Positions 10,511 to 22,648 of a stretch of 64,000 nucleotides of DNA are shown here, piece after piece. The position numbers were made by a program, and so were the translations under genes. The stretch's first letter is position 1. The number at the start of each line of letters is the position of its first letter. The notes under the pieces are model-generated. The model was not told the origin of the DNA. It did no database searches and saw only the letters and a program-made list of their open reading frames with translations. Origin of the DNA: Rhizodiscina lignyota (lineage: Eukaryota > Ascomycota > Dothideomycetes > Aulographales > Rhizodiscinaceae); assembly GCA_010015805.1 (NCBI GenBank), contig ML978126.1:1426001-1490000 (forward strand), written 5' to 3'.

Positions 10511-11098
10511 AATTTTGATGGTTTGACTTACACTAAGGCGATTCATGGTCGGTCCATGAAGTAAACAAATGTGGAAAACGCCCCTCGTAGGTTTGTTGTG
10601 GTCAAGAAGGAAAACTGTGAAAAGGCGGTGGAGTTTAGCAGGCTAATTTACTTTATCTCTTCGGGAGTGCAAGGCTGGGTTGAGGCTGAGCCTGCATGAC
10701 AGCCTGCAGCCGAGATGCATACTCAGCCACAGAGAGTTACATTGTGCTGCCTGACTTTTCCACTTAAACTTGTGAGAGAGATGTTCCTTCACTCCCTGTA
10801 AAACCTTCTCTGCACCTATGAGTGTGCTTGTCTCGCGCGTGCGTAGGCACCTTTCTGAGGCGTGCGGCCTGTTGCTAGCCTTACAGGACACGAAAGGCTT
10901 GCGAAACCCCGGGCCTCTTATCCGTTTCTAGAGAACTGCTGCCTGAACCTGCATGAGAGTTTGTCAGGGCCTTGATCAGTCAGCCCTCCGCACCTACACT
11001 GATTGAATCAAACGCGTAGTGTGGGCCTCACTTAGTATAATCACGGCATCTAACACACCTGTTTAATCGACGAAAAGAGGTTTATTGATGAGACCATA
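10511..11098. other. Intergenic upstream of methyltransferase
   Basis: 588 bases with no supported gene. A minus-strand open frame at 10643-10891 has no family resemblance. This is the terminator region of the reductase and the presumed promoter of the methyltransferase. Confidence 0.45.
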
Positions 11099-12125
11099 AT
11101 GCCCACACTTTTAGAAACTCTTGAGTTCTCGTCCATCGTCGAGGTTACCTCCTCTGGCCTCAGCAGCGAAGGAGACAAAGATGCTACACAACCTCACAGT
11201 CCATACAATCCACAGAGCACGCATCGTCGTAAAGTTTTTCACTCGTGGCTGAAAATTGGCCGTGAAACTGATTATGACCTTGAATCAAACATTGTTGGAA
11301 AGCAAACCTTAGATATTGGATGCGGACAAGGCGACATGATCGAGCTCTTTGCCGCCACTTTGAAAGCTCAAGGAAACCAAAGTTCAAGAGTTGTTGGTGT
11401 TGACCCCGCAAGTTTAGATTACGGTAAGCTTGTTTCACATCCTTAATCACAAATTGCTCACCTTATTGAAAGGTGAACCATGGACCCTCGGCGATGCCCA
11501 AGCTGGCCTGCTTGCCGGCCCAGTGGGAGAATACCTATCATTCAGACAAACAACAGCACCAGCACTAGTAGCATCGCAACCCACGGGAACTTACAGTGTA
11601 GCCTACTTCGCGCACTCACTCTATTACTTCCCATCCTACGCTACCATCATTCAAAACTTCAAGTCTCTACTCAATGCAGGAGTTCAGACGCTCCTCCTGG
11701 CCGAGTGGTCGCTTTCGATTTCCGACCTTGCTGCATTGCCGCACCTCCTAGCAGTCTTGCTGCAATCCATCGATCCAATCTCGGACGGAAATGTAAGGAC
11801 TGTACTTTCGCCGGCTGCTTACATGACCGCGGCTATGGAAGCTGGATGGGAGGTTGCCAGCAGTGAGACTTTCGCGCCGGTAGCGGGCCTGGAAGATGGG
11901 AAGTGGGAGACTGGGTTTGCGAGAACGGTTGCTGAGAAAACAGCGATTGGAAGGCAAGCTGTGCAGACAGTTGAAAGGAGCGTAGAGAGTGTTCAACGAG
12001 AGAGCTTAACAGCTCATGCTGACGCATTAGAAGCTTCAATAGTTTCGGCAGGAGGAGTGGATAGAGTCAGGTGTATGGACGTTTGGACGGCGATTTTCAG
12101 GCCAGCGGCATCGAAGACCGCGTGA
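11099..12125 (+). CDS. SAM-dependent methyltransferase (class I)
   Basis: Two exons, 11099..11423 and 11473..12125, with a 49-base phase-1 intron; 325 aa. Motif I is LDIGCGQGD at residues 71-79, followed by VVGVDPASLDYG as the acidic strand-2 region. The middle part (YSVAYFAHSLYYFPSY, LLLAEWSLS) matches the post-I motifs of fungal class I methyltransferases that act on small molecules. There is no leader or membrane segment, so it is cytosolic. It is on the same strand as the ToxD-like reductase and convergent with the MFS transporter, 93 bases away. Its neighbours point to O-, N- or C-methylation of a pathway intermediate; the acceptor cannot be told. Confidence 0.88.
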
Positions 12126-12218
12126 ACACGACAGAGAAACATGATTAACTGCGAATGAAACAGCGTCAATTAATCTAAACAACTAATAGGCCATGTCTAA
12201 ATCTTCTAATTAGTGGAA

Positions 12219-14223
12219 TCAGTCGAAGTTCACAGGGAATCTTTCCCTCAAAACACCTCCATATTTCAGCAGAAATATCGGTACGGGCACGAGAGCAAGC
12301 GTGATGAAGCCAAGTAGAGAATTCCCCCACTGTACAGATGTAGAAGTCAGCGGACTCGTTAAAGACTGATGAAGATGGCAACTTACCCCGTATCCGAGTG
12401 AGTCAAACATAGCAGGCCCCGCCAGTGGGAGGAAAGCACCAAAGAAAGAACGCGTGATTGTGATGGTAGCTATAGCAGAAGCTGCAAATTGAGAATAAGC
12501 ATCGACCATGTATGTTTGTATGGATATGAATATCCCGATCATCCCAAACCCGAATGGAAAGAGGCCGATGATGGGCACAATCCAGTGCACTTTAGCTTGG
12601 ATCGCCCATCCATACCAGAAGAAGGATATGGGCACGAAACAGGCATATGGTAAGCACAATGTAAGTCGCATCTCGGGTGCGTAGGCGCCGTTGTTCGCTT
12701 TAGTGAGACGAACGATGGTCCGGTCGCTCATCATTGCAAAAAGAATCTGTCCACAGAGCAGTCCAATGCCCAAGCCCGTATAAGCGAGACCAGTCAAATC
12801 AGGTGCCCAGTGGTAGGTCTTCTGGAAAACCGTAGTGACAGTCGTAAACAGAAGATAGAGACACCCATATATGAGAGCCACATAGAGTGCCAAAAGCGGC
12901 ACTATGGGAGAGGAAAGGAGCATTTTCGCCGGCCGTATCAGAGCGTTAAGAATGATGGAAACTCGACTCCGTCCATTTTGCGTCTTATCGTAGCAACTGT
13001 GGAGGTCCGTACGGTTCAGCTCCTTCATAAGGCGGTGCGTCTTCCTGCGGATCAGGATGGTGGGATTGGTTTCTCGGAAAAAGATGAGGATACACGCCGT
13101 ACAGGTGCCTGCAGCAATCAGGAGTGTCCAGAAGACCTGGGGGCGGGTTCAGTGTTTGCACCCCGACATTGTATGACAGAGAGAGCGTACCCATCTCCAT
13201 CCCGCTTGCTGAGCGATGAAACCGCCACAGATTGGACCAAGAACTGGACCAAAAAGAGGGCCCATTGTGAATATGGACATTGCCATTCCACGGTGTTCCT
13301 TCACGAATAAATCGGCAATAGTTCCCCCACCGAGTGTCAAGCAGGCAGAGCCACCCATGCCGCTGAACAAGCGGAAGACGATCAATGCAGAGATATTGGG
13401 TGCCAAGGCGCATCCAATTTGCCACACCACAAAATGTATTGAGGCAATATTCAGGATGATTCTTCGCCCATACATCTCGCTCAATGGGGACAAGAATAGT
13501 GGGCCGATCTGCTGACGGTTAGAATTAAGCAATTAAGACAATCTTGCAATGCACGAACCGCATAGCCAAGAACATATACTGAAACGGCAAACGTCGATAA
13601 GAATGTCGATGTGTCGTGAAAGTCTTTCGCTGCAAAAGAGGCTGCGGGAGCAAACACCGACGATGCAAACGGACTAGAATGCATTCTTGTGAGTATGACA
13701 GAGTGAAAGCTGGTATGGGACTCGGACGAACCTGATCAATGTCATAGAACTTATCAGTGAAAGTGTTGTCCACTTTCGTACTGGCGAATAATTCCTGGGT
13801 TTTATTGGTGAGGGCACAGAACTGCAAGTATGCGAAGTGGTATGACATACCTTGGGTTTTCTGGATCATCTTGACCTTCCCAGCCTACAATCCCCTTGTC
13901 GAGGTCTTGCTCTGGGTATAACTCGCGGCCAGAAGTGCCATGTCCTTGTGTATGAGGACCTGTGACCGGAATGTCTATGGCAGAGCCATCCTCAGACTAA
14001 AAATTGAGCTTCAGCATCTACCAGACAGACAAGAGAAGGTTCAAAATGGACACCAAATACGTACGGCTTCAGAGTGAGGGTGTGGTTGTCCTCGGGTCTC
14101 TTTTTTAGAGCTAGATTGAGATGACTCCGATAGCATCGAAGTGGCAGAGGGAGTCGCGCCAGAGGTGGATGCTGGAATCCTAGGCTCCTGCTTTTCTAAA
14201 TCCCTGGTGTCTGAGGACGCCAT
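12219..14223 (-). CDS. MFS multidrug-type transporter (DHA1 family)
   Basis: Seven exons on the minus strand: 14223..14065, 13996..13851, 13794..13732, 13673..13559, 13508..13191, 13136..12387 and 12329..12219; 553 aa. A hydrophilic Ser/Thr-rich N-terminus of about 95 residues precedes the membrane part, with the family's WEGQDDPENPRN start. Landmarks: SSVFAPAASFAAKDF (TM1), GPLFLSPLSEMYGRR (motif A between TM2 and TM3), LFSGMGGSACLTLGGGTIAD (motif C-like), GFIAQQAGWRW, and a C-terminal half with FFWYGWAIQAKVHWIVP. The family exports drugs and metabolites at the plasma membrane by proton antiport. Introns are 50-68 bases. Position suggests export of the local pathway's product. Short exon 3 (63 bases) was placed by frame and could shift by an alternative acceptor. 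Confidence 0.9.
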
Positions 14224-15239
14224 GCTTCTAATAAGTATTCAATAATACAGTGGTAAAGACACAAATGCCTTCTTCAAGGTGTCGGATCGAACGTCGCTGG
14301 TTACGGTTCATGTATGGCTTTGTCGAATGAGAAAAACAAGCGCAGCATGTGCTTCACTTGTATCTAAATTCATGGAGGCTCCAACTCAGAGATCGCGGCG
14401 ACTGAGACAAACAACCAGTACTCTGCCCAGGAGGCCCCACTTACCCCGGGCCAGGAGGTCTTTGTTTCGGGCCGCTTTCGCTTCTACAGACAGGACGGTG
14501 TGTGATGTAGCCTGCATCATGAGTAGCGAATGATCGTGAATACACTGACGTCTGCATTCGGAGATTGGAGGCTGCTGGGAGAAGGAGAGCAGAATGACGA
14601 CTCTGGCGCAATTTAAGTTAGCGGCTTTGGTCAACCCACTTTAGGCATTCGTCACGATCGATACACGCTCTAAAACCGGTACGGATGCTAACTATGGCAG
14701 GCTGCAGAAGGGAGTCGTCGGATATTATTCGAACGATGCCCTTCTGTGCTGTGATACCGACGTCGTGAGTACCCCGGTTAGCACCCTTGTTCGCTCGCTT
14801 ATTCATCCAACCAAACTGTTCCTCTCGGAGCCCTGCCAGCGCCTGAGTGGGTCCAAAAGCTCGCGCTAACCCCATTCACGGCTCGGGTACATCCAAGGTT
14901 CCGAACGTCATCCTTTAGGAGCCGCACTCCTGAGTTGAGTCCGTCCATGAACCGAACTTATTCTCCAAAGATACTAAGGTCCGCTCTTGATCCTGATCAG
15001 CACGCAACGTTGATACTGGAGATAACCGGGATTTGTTATCAATACCAGCTTCTTGATGATCCAAATTCTAATTTCTAAACCCCTAATTCCATCATGACAT
15101 GTTTGCGAAGCTGAACTAGAAGGGCCACATAGGACAGTTCAGATGATTTATTTGTATGAGGGCGTTCAGCCCTGCTTAAGTCCAGGAAACTACCTGCGAT
15201 TGCCGTCTTTCAAATTCTCCTCTTGGTTCGCACGACAAC
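14224..15239. other. Divergent intergenic region between MFS transporter and dienelactone hydrolase
   Basis: About 1.0 kb with no supported coding region, though short frames occur on both strands. The sequence is moderately GC-rich near 14.4-14.5 kb and contains several isolated CGG/CCG triplets, for example in CCGGTACGG near 14677. No clean palindrome was found. Confidence 0.45.
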
Positions 15240-16249
15240 ATGACATCCCACCAACTGGGCACTTGCTGCTATAAAGGCGCCAAGCACGAAGGCACTGCGA
15301 CTGGTCAACTCCTGGACTGGCAGGGCATTGAAGCATACGTGAAGCACCCTGAAGATGGATCAACCGAGCATGCAATTCTTCTGTACGTTGAACTACACAT
15401 TTGACCTCCCCCTCTAGCCCTAATTCTCTAAGCACCGACTCTTGCTAATGCGCGTTGAACTCCTCCGGATAGCCTGACCGACATAATTGGCCATCGTTCC
15501 ATCAATTCACAACTGATAGCAGATCAGTTCGCTGCCAACGGTTACTTTATTGTCATGCCAGACCTCTTCTTTGGGGATTCGGTTCCCTTGAATAAAGTTG
15601 GCGAACTGGATATTCCCAAGTGGTTCGCCGGCGGGTACAATGCGAAAGGAACAAATCATGGCCCGTCGACAGTTGATCCCATCGTTGAGCTGTGCCTGTC
15701 GACAATGCGGACAGAGTACAAGTGTCAGGTACGTTATGGGACTGCATATAATCTTCTGTCTTTGCCCCTTCGGTGCATTTGAACGGTTCTGATTTTGCCG
15801 CAGAAAATTGGCGCTGCAGGTTACTGTTTTGGCGCCAAATATGTCCTTCGTCATTTACGCTCCGACGGGAAGGCAATCGATGTGGGTCATGCCGCGCACC
15901 CGAGCCACGTTGAAAGAGATGACCTTCAAGATATCACGGGTCCATTTTCTATCGCGGCTGCAGAAACCGATCCTGTCTTTCCCCCAGAGAACAGACACGA
16001 AACCGAGGACATCCTCAAGTCCATAGGCGTTCCCTACCAGATCAACCTCTACGGCGGTGTCACACATGGGTAAGTACACCTCTGACCCATCCTCGTCACT
16101 GCATTTCTCAGGACCAGGCTAATCTTGGCCCATATACTAGCTTTGCTGTGCGCGGCGACCTAAAAGATCGCGTACAATTGTACGCCAAAGAGAATGCTTT
16201 CTTGCAAGCGGTACAGTGGTTCGATGAACATTTGAAGAACCAAAAGTAA
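15240..16249 (+). CDS. Dienelactone hydrolase family protein (copy 1)
   Basis: Four exons: 15240..15382, 15473..15728, 15804..16069 and 16141..16249; 257 aa, the usual length. The fold is alpha/beta hydrolase with a Cys nucleophile: AAGYCFGAKYV carries Cys, ETDPVFPPEN the Asp and THGFAVRGD the His, so the Cys-Asp-His triad is complete. Dienelactone hydrolases open dienelactones to maleylacetate in aromatic catabolism; fungal relatives also act in secondary metabolism. There is no signal peptide. The second intron falls directly before the nucleophile strand, close to the matching intron in copy 2 at 21332, so the two may be old paralogues. The gene is divergent from the MFS transporter. Confidence 0.9.
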
Positions 16250-17078
16250 GATCAAACTTACATTGTCCACTAAGCGATGGCGCAGCATCTAGACAAGGTT
16301 AATCGTTGGCCGCCTGCTTCGAGTTTGGACCGATGAGAGACTCAAACTGAAGAGGTTATCGTATAGCTGAGAAAGATGGGCAAACATTATTCTTCCGTAG
16401 ACAACATAAACATACTCACGATAATGTTCTTGTGGTATCCACACTTGTACAAACTAATGTCAAAGTGGATGCAATTAGTCGTGCTCATATCACCTACAAT
16501 TAAACGAAGTTAGCTCATGGCAGTCGGGGTCCTTTATAATACTGGGCAAGCCAAACATAATGCTACTTCAGAAATCCTCATGGCTTTACTTTAATGATGC
16601 TCTGAATCTAGATCTTCTTTTCTCTCGAGTGGTAGAGAAAAAGTTGTCGAGCAAGCCCCTTTCATGTCGCGTTCGAATGGACAGAAACGACGGATGACAG
16701 CCGCCGTATCGTCTGGTGACAATGAGGCGTTATGTTGTGAGATCGAATTTAAGAGAATTTAAGATACAAACTCCGAGCGGAAACCCCGAGGCGGCTCCCT
16801 GCCGATTCCTTTCTCGCCCCCGCGGGCCGTTTTCGCTTCATAAAATCGACGACGCCAAATCAACGTTGAAACGGCGCATTGCACGTTCAGCGCTCTAAAA
16901 TGAAAGTGAAAGCTATCCTCGCTGGTTTTACTTGAATTGCCCATATTTGTCCATCATTGATTCACTTTGTCATCTCGAGCCTTGGAGCAGTCTGGACTGG
17001 GGCCTGTGTCGTGGCTAACTATTTCAAGAACACACTCTGCTGCAGCTCGGCGTCATATGCCTCAATAACCACCGAACC
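16250..17078. other. Intergenic upstream of Zn2Cys6 regulator
   Basis: 829 bases with no supported gene. The proximal part (about 16.7-16.9 kb) is GC-rich with several CGG/CCG triplets, including the inverted pair listed at 16778-16788. Confidence 0.45.
16778..16788. promoter_or_regulatory. CGG-N5-CCG inverted triplet
   Basis: The sequence CGGAAACCCCG is a pair of inverted CGG triplets with a five-base spacer, about 290 bases upstream of the start of the Zn2Cys6 regulator at 17079. Zn2Cys6 dimers typically bind such pairs, and self-regulation is possible. Chance occurrence is quite likely in this GC-rich stretch. Confidence 0.2.
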
Positions 17079-19948
17079 ATGGAAAAGAAAAAGGGGAGGA
17101 TGGCGACAAATGCGCTTGAACAAGACGATGGGCCATCGTCCGCAGAACAAGCCCCCGCCAATCAGAGCTTCAGCACCAATCCTCTAGACTCTCCGGAGGA
17201 ATTGAAATCAAAGAGGACAGCTCCGGATTATGACCAGACCCAAGCCCCTGCTTCTACGTCTGCGCATGATGTACACAGCAGAGCGCGTATCACTAGAGCT
17301 TGCCAAGTGTGCCGGCAAAGAAAGATTAAATGCCCCGGGGGATGTCCATGCCAGCCGTGTAAAACATCCTTTCACGGTAAGCCATGAATGAGAGAAGAAG
17401 CCCATAATCATTGCTTCAAGTGCTGACTGCGTTAGATTGTGTGTACCTTGAACCAACTCGCAACCGTCCGAAACGTCGTGTTGTCACTTCTGCCCACATT
17501 GCAGCTCTGGAGAACAGGCTGAAGGAGATGGAATCATATATTAACATCGCTGCCCACCATCGAAGCGATGCGAGCCCTTCGGATACCACACATATACAAA
17601 TACATCAATTCCCGGGCTCTTCGCAGAGTCCTACTGATCCCACGCATGGTGCTAACAACGACTATCGCCACACGGACAAGTATGTGTTAACGCAACACGC
17701 GATCGAGAACGGCGAAGCCGGGTACCAAGGCTACTCTGGGGATCGGGCGTTCATGCAGCTAATGCGAGACAAGTTGAGAAATTGGCCAGGAGCAGAAGTT
17801 CACGGGAAATTGCGACGGTCCGCAGAACAGCTTCCGAAGCTGTTTGAGTCTGATTACTCACTTGCGGAAACCGTCCTTCTTCCTCCGAGAGACGAGTGCC
17901 GAGCCTTGATAGATGCTGCGTTGGAGTCGCATGCCCTTTTTCCCATTTTGCATTGGCCAAATTTTGAATGTTCCTTGAGATTTCTGTACTCGATCGGACC
18001 GAGTCAATATACTGCCGATGAGCTTCGCTTTCTCCCTCTATTTTACGCTGTCCTCGCTCTGGGTTGTTTGTTCTCCCAAAAGGACACGCAGAAATCTTCT
18101 CGTAGCTCTGCAAAGGCTAATGGGTGAGTGCATGCAGCATACTTTGCGAACTCAACTTCAAGGCTGACCTTTTACTTATACTACGATACTTTGCCGCCAG
18201 TCGTTGTTTGGTTAACCTCAGCGACGGTACAGATGAAACCTCTCTGCAGGCGCTTATCTTCCTGAACCTTTTCCTCATAGCTACCGCCCGTGCCGGAAGC
18301 TGTTATACTTATCTAACGCATACGCTCACAATAGCCCTGCGTATGGGACTGCATAGTTCTTTGCCTCGACAAGATGATCTGGTGCGGCACGAAGTGGGAA
18401 AGCGAGCTTTCTGGACTATCAAAGTTCTCGTAAACTATGTCTCAATTCTGGCTGGCATGCCAAAGCTATTAGATGACGAAAATATTGATCAGGATATGCC
18501 GGCCGAAGTAAATGATGTGTACATCACCAAAAACGATATCTCAGTTCAGCCGGCTAACGAAGTTTGCCAAATTGCTGGAATGAATGCTTATATCAGGCTT
18601 CATAAGATCTTGGAACAGGTTGTCAGCCACATCTACCCGCCTCGAGGATTGCGCAAGACTCCCGACAAGGAATCGGCAAGCTATTTGGTCAGGATCGAGA
18701 CTATCAAAGGCATTGAGCAGGATCTAGACAACTGGATGCAAAACGTGCCGTTTGGTTTTGCTCTAGGTAGAGACACAGCATCAGCGAGTTTGTTGCGGTA
18801 AGACAGTCCAGCCGCTTCCTTGAAAGTGAACTCTGCTAACACAACTCAGTACTCAATATCTGCTCTCCGTGTCGTTCGCTCGCGTTCAGCTTTATCTTTA
18901 TCGACCATTTCTTCATTACCTCTCAAAGTCTGGTGCCAATGACACAAGCTTTACTCTGTACGCGACCGCGTGTGTGCAAGCATGTCACAATATCCTTACC
19001 CTTAGCGGGGATGTTTGGAGGAGAGGACTTGTTCCAGGTTGCAATCCAACTTTTATACATATGGTATTTGGAGCCATTATTACGCTGATATATGTCCTTC
19101 TGGATCCAACCGAGTGGGATGAAACAGAGGTGGCTGTCAAAGACATTGCGATGGGCCGCAAGTTTCTGGATACCATTGCGCAGTACAGCGAGAATGCAGA
19201 GAAAGCTCAAGCCATCTTGGCCGTAGGTTTAAGCCTGAGCAAAATTTGCATTACAAGAGTTAAATTGTTAATATTAGAACAGGCAATGATTGCTTTGCTT
19301 CAAAAAGAGTTTGTGGAGACTCGGAAACGCTTGCAGAATTACGAATCCGAAATTGCTGATCTTGTTGCTGTTGACCCGATTGCGGATGATGAGTCTGCTG
19401 CGCGTGTTAGCAATCAAACGGTTGGAATGGAGCACCATGGCAAGCCGTGGGCCCCACCAACTCTCAGCGAAAGCTTTTCATACCGACCGATTCCAACCGG
19501 CAGTATGCTCCAAAGCCATCCTCCTGATGCCAGATATACTCCATTCGAAACTCACATTCTTCAATCACCTAATGGCGCTCAACGTAGATCTCTGTCATCG
19601 ATCGGGGATACGAACGCGGAGACAGTTTCAACACAGCCAGACCTTGGGAGGACAGGAGTTCAAACCCATTCGTCGCACCTCTCATCGCAATTTGCTTTCA
19701 CAAGCGTCACTGGCTCCAGAAGCGGCTCTGTTCCTTACCAAGAGAATGCAGCCGACCTTCTCGAAGCACGCCCTTTCAGCTTTGCCAACAATCAGTTGGG
19801 AGGCATGTGGAGCAGTATGACTCCATTCGCGGAGCAAACCCTCGATACTCCAAATGGAGGTGATTTAGGAATGATGGACATGTCCGATGCAAACCCGATA
19901 GACCTACAGCAAATGCGGGAACTGTTCAATTCTAATCACCTACTTTGA
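17079..19948 (+). CDS. Zn2Cys6 transcription factor with fungal-specific TF domain
   Basis: Proposed exons are 17079..17376, 17436..18123, 18201..18797 and 18850..19948. The zinc cluster (Cys75, 78, 85, 91, 94, 101; CX2CX6CX5CX2CX6C, starting CQVCRQRKIKC) is split by intron 1. A short linker and coiled-coil-like stretch (IAALENRLKEMESYI) follow. The large Fungal_trans (PF04082-like) domain comes next, with FPILHWPNFE, ALRMGLHSSLP and KRAFWTIKVLVNYVSILAG, then a Ser/Gln-rich C-terminus. Two uncertainties remain. The acceptor of intron 2 is unclear: the conserved-looking YFAAS before CLVNL lies upstream of the only fitting AG. A 60-base in-frame stretch at 19223-19282 has intron-like ends and may be spliced out. 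It probably regulates the dienelactone hydrolases on either side. Confidence 0.82.
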
Positions 19949-21331
19949 AGAGAATAGCGAGATACTGTTCTCATACGTCTCACCATCGACCCCTGATAAC
20001 GGCGGGATCCTGAAATACGAAAACATCCTGGCAGCAAGAGCATCTCTTCGCGACGGTCTTATGATAGAGGGGCTTTGGTATGACTAACAACAAGTCGTAC
20101 ACAAACGTACTACATGAGGAGTGGTATTACATCACATATCGCAACCTGCCTCCGTGTTTTCGGGTATCAAATTGGAGATATATCTGTCCAGGATGGTTGG
20201 GGGAACACGCCAATGCCGTATAGAGATCTCCTGGTTATCGCAGATTCACAAGAGGACAGGAGGCACACACGAGGCTGAACTTCAATGCAACAGCATTATG
20301 TCAAGGCTCTACGAATCGATTTGATCTCTCACTATCGACGGGAGACAGCAGGAGCGATGCTTTGGAACTATTTTGTTCTATCGGCGCCCGAAGCACTTGC
20401 CTAAGCCCTCTCAGCAGGACCTCAAAGATATTCATACTGCTCTTACGCAACGGCTCGAATTTTACCGAACGCCATGGTGTTGCGAAAGAGTAACTCAGCC
20501 TAGCCACAGCGGAAAACACCCGACCCGACTTACGACAATTACGTTCCCGAGCTCCGATTACAACCTTTCCATCCTGTATGAACGAATTGCAGACGAAAGA
20601 CATCGTTTGGTTGTGAAGTCCGAAATTTTCAATCGTCACGGTCGGCGGGAGATACAATGCTTTTAAAGCATTACTTCCTCTGCTTGCTTGGCCATCATGG
20701 GTCAATCAGCTTGTAACGAGTGTCCAGATTTCGTTCACTCCATTGTGTTGGATATGTCAAACACGGAAAATATTATTGGACTCTGCGCTGTCATCGGCGG
20801 TATTCTCCTAGGCGACAGCAAATTCGAAGTATTTTAAGATCTAACTACGATAGCCAAATGCGTAAAAATTAAACCCTTCGAAAAATTGAGGTGCAAATGT
20901 CTAAGGATCAAGAGGAGCCTCCAATTTCTCCAGCGACCACTCGGCCCCGAAGCTGGAGTTTAACTTCCAGGTATGTGCGATTAAAAGTGTGACGCAGCCA
21001 GGAGCCCTGTTCCAAATTGTTGTAAATATCTCTGCCCCTGTCCGCTCGCAGCGACAAGAGGCGCAGTTTCGATAACTCAGTGTCTTGATATTTGTTCGAC
21101 GCTTTCACCCTAAGGAAAGGATGTTAGAGGCAAGCGACCAAGGGTAAATAGGTAGTAAGTGCGAGGTGGATGATGCCATAAGTCTGGATGTAGGTACAAT
21201 AATACTTCTGCGGAGGGATTGCCGAGGGACAACATACTCCAGGCTTATCATTCCCCGCGTCGCTGAATGCTTACAGAACTGCATCTTCAACATTATTATA
21301 CGTAGTACTACATAAATACAAGTCATCAACC
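19949..21331. other. Intergenic between regulator and second dienelactone hydrolase
   Basis: 1.4 kb with no supported gene. Open frames at 20301-20705 (minus) and 20373-20666 (plus) are antisense shadows without family resemblance. Position 20005 onward holds a sequence repeated near 22584 (listed separately). Confidence 0.45.
20005..20068 (+). repeat. Diverged repeat, copy A (partner at 22584)
   Basis: Starting 57 bases after the stop of the regulator, this stretch begins GGATCCTGAAA and contains CATCTCTTCGCG; it aligns by eye at roughly 70 percent to 22584-22648. The two copies frame the second dienelactone hydrolase, so they may mark an old segmental duplication. No element ends were recognised. 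Confidence 0.5.
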
Positions 21332-22286
21332 ATGTCCAGAGGAACCCAGCCTGCAGAGCCAGAATGGCTAGCAAAGCCCTCTGGTGCGTGCTGTCTCAAA
21401 GGCCACCTGCACACGGGCGAACCGAAAGGGAAATTTGAGCGCCTGGCGGACATTGAAACCTACATAACGCGACCCGAGGCAGCAAAGGACAACGGGAATA
21501 TAGTTCTATACTATCCCGATGTTTTCGGCTTCTTCACGAATGGTCTGCTTGTCATGGATGTTTTCGCAGAAGCCGGCTTCACAGTCTTGGGCCTTGACTA
21601 CTTCAACGGCGTGAGTTGAGCATCACTAAGGCCTCGGACACTCCCAGAACTATCTGGGTCCCTCACTGAGTCGACACTGCTGATACCTTCGTATACAGGA
21701 CCCGATATACATGCACCGTGATGGTCCAAAGCAGCCCCAGGAAGGATTCGACTTCCAAAAGTGGCTGGCGAAGTATCAGAAGTTTGCCGAAGAGAATGTC
21801 CCCGGATGGGTCTCCGCTGTGAAGCAGAAGTATGGAAAAGAAGGAACGAAATACGCTTGCGTGGGGTATGTGTGTATGCTGTTCCTATCGATCCATATGC
21901 TAATGTGCAGCAGATACTGCTTCGGGGCGCCTTACGTCATGAACTCGCTCTCTGGCTCGTCTCCTGACTGTGAAGTGGGCGCGTTCGCGCACCCGGCTTT
22001 CTTGAAGGAGCAGCATTTCCATGACATCCAGCGTCCGCTTTTCCTGTCATGTGCGGAGGTTGACCATACCTTCGAAACAGCAGCGCGGAACAAAGCGATA
22101 GACATCCTGCGCGAGGCCGGGAAGCCGTACCATTTGCAGCTCTTCTCTGGAGTTGAGCATGGATTCGCACTGAGATGCGACCTTTCAAAGCCATATGAGC
22201 GCTGGGCTAAGGAGAGCAGTGCAAAGGGTATCGCAGACTACTTTAGATTGCACCTTGGTGTGGATACGGAGAGCGCAAAACTATGA
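21332..22286 (+). CDS. Dienelactone hydrolase family protein (copy 2)
   Basis: Three exons, 21332..21610, 21699..21865 and 21914..22286; 272 aa. Triad: Cys in GYCFGAPYV, Asp in CAEVDHTFE and His in GVEHGFAL. The N-terminus (GACCLKGHLHTGEPKG) and IETYITRPEA are typical of the fungal dienelactone-hydrolase group. The second intron is only 48 bases, a multiple of three without a stop, so it can be mistaken for coding sequence. I removed it because splicing restores VGYCFGAPYV, and an equivalent intron sits near the same place in copy 1. It is cytosolic by absence of a leader. With copy 1 it brackets the Zn2Cys6 regulator at 17079. Confidence 0.9.
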
Positions 22287-22583
22287 ATATCGCGAGCCGC
22301 AATTAGTCATATTGTCGGAAATTTTTACAGATATCATTCGCTAGGAAATGATCGCCAGCTAAATAAACTTCGTTATCCGAACTCCTTCTCCTTAAGTTCA
22401 ACTCCTTAAAAAAACACTTCGTAAAATTCCTTCAAATAAGACGAGGAAGTATCAAATCGAAACAGCAAAATCCTCGGACACAGAAGAAGTGGCGTACCTC
22501 TTCGCGCAATCATGAACGAACCCATTCACGTAGCTTAAATTCAACAGCATGTCACCCCGATGTTATTGCGCCACTGGGAGCAC

Positions 22584-22648
22584 GGATCCTGAAACATGAA
22601 ATCGTCCCAGTAGCAGGAACATCTCTTCGCGGCACTCTCATGGTCGAG
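22584..22648 (+). repeat. Diverged repeat, copy B (partner at 20005)
   Basis: Begins GGATCCTGAAA and contains ACATCTCTTCGCG, matching copy A at roughly 70 percent by eye. It overlaps the 3' end of the small minus-strand gene at 22638-22991. Confidence 0.5.

Noticed and set aside
14279-14533. Short plus-strand open frame in the MFS/dienelactone hydrolase intergenic region
   Set aside because: Mutual antisense with a minus-strand frame, no domain or splice support.
20301-20705. Minus-strand 134-aa open frame downstream of the second regulator
   Set aside because: Composition is unlike a protein and an antisense frame of similar length exists; no resemblance to any family.
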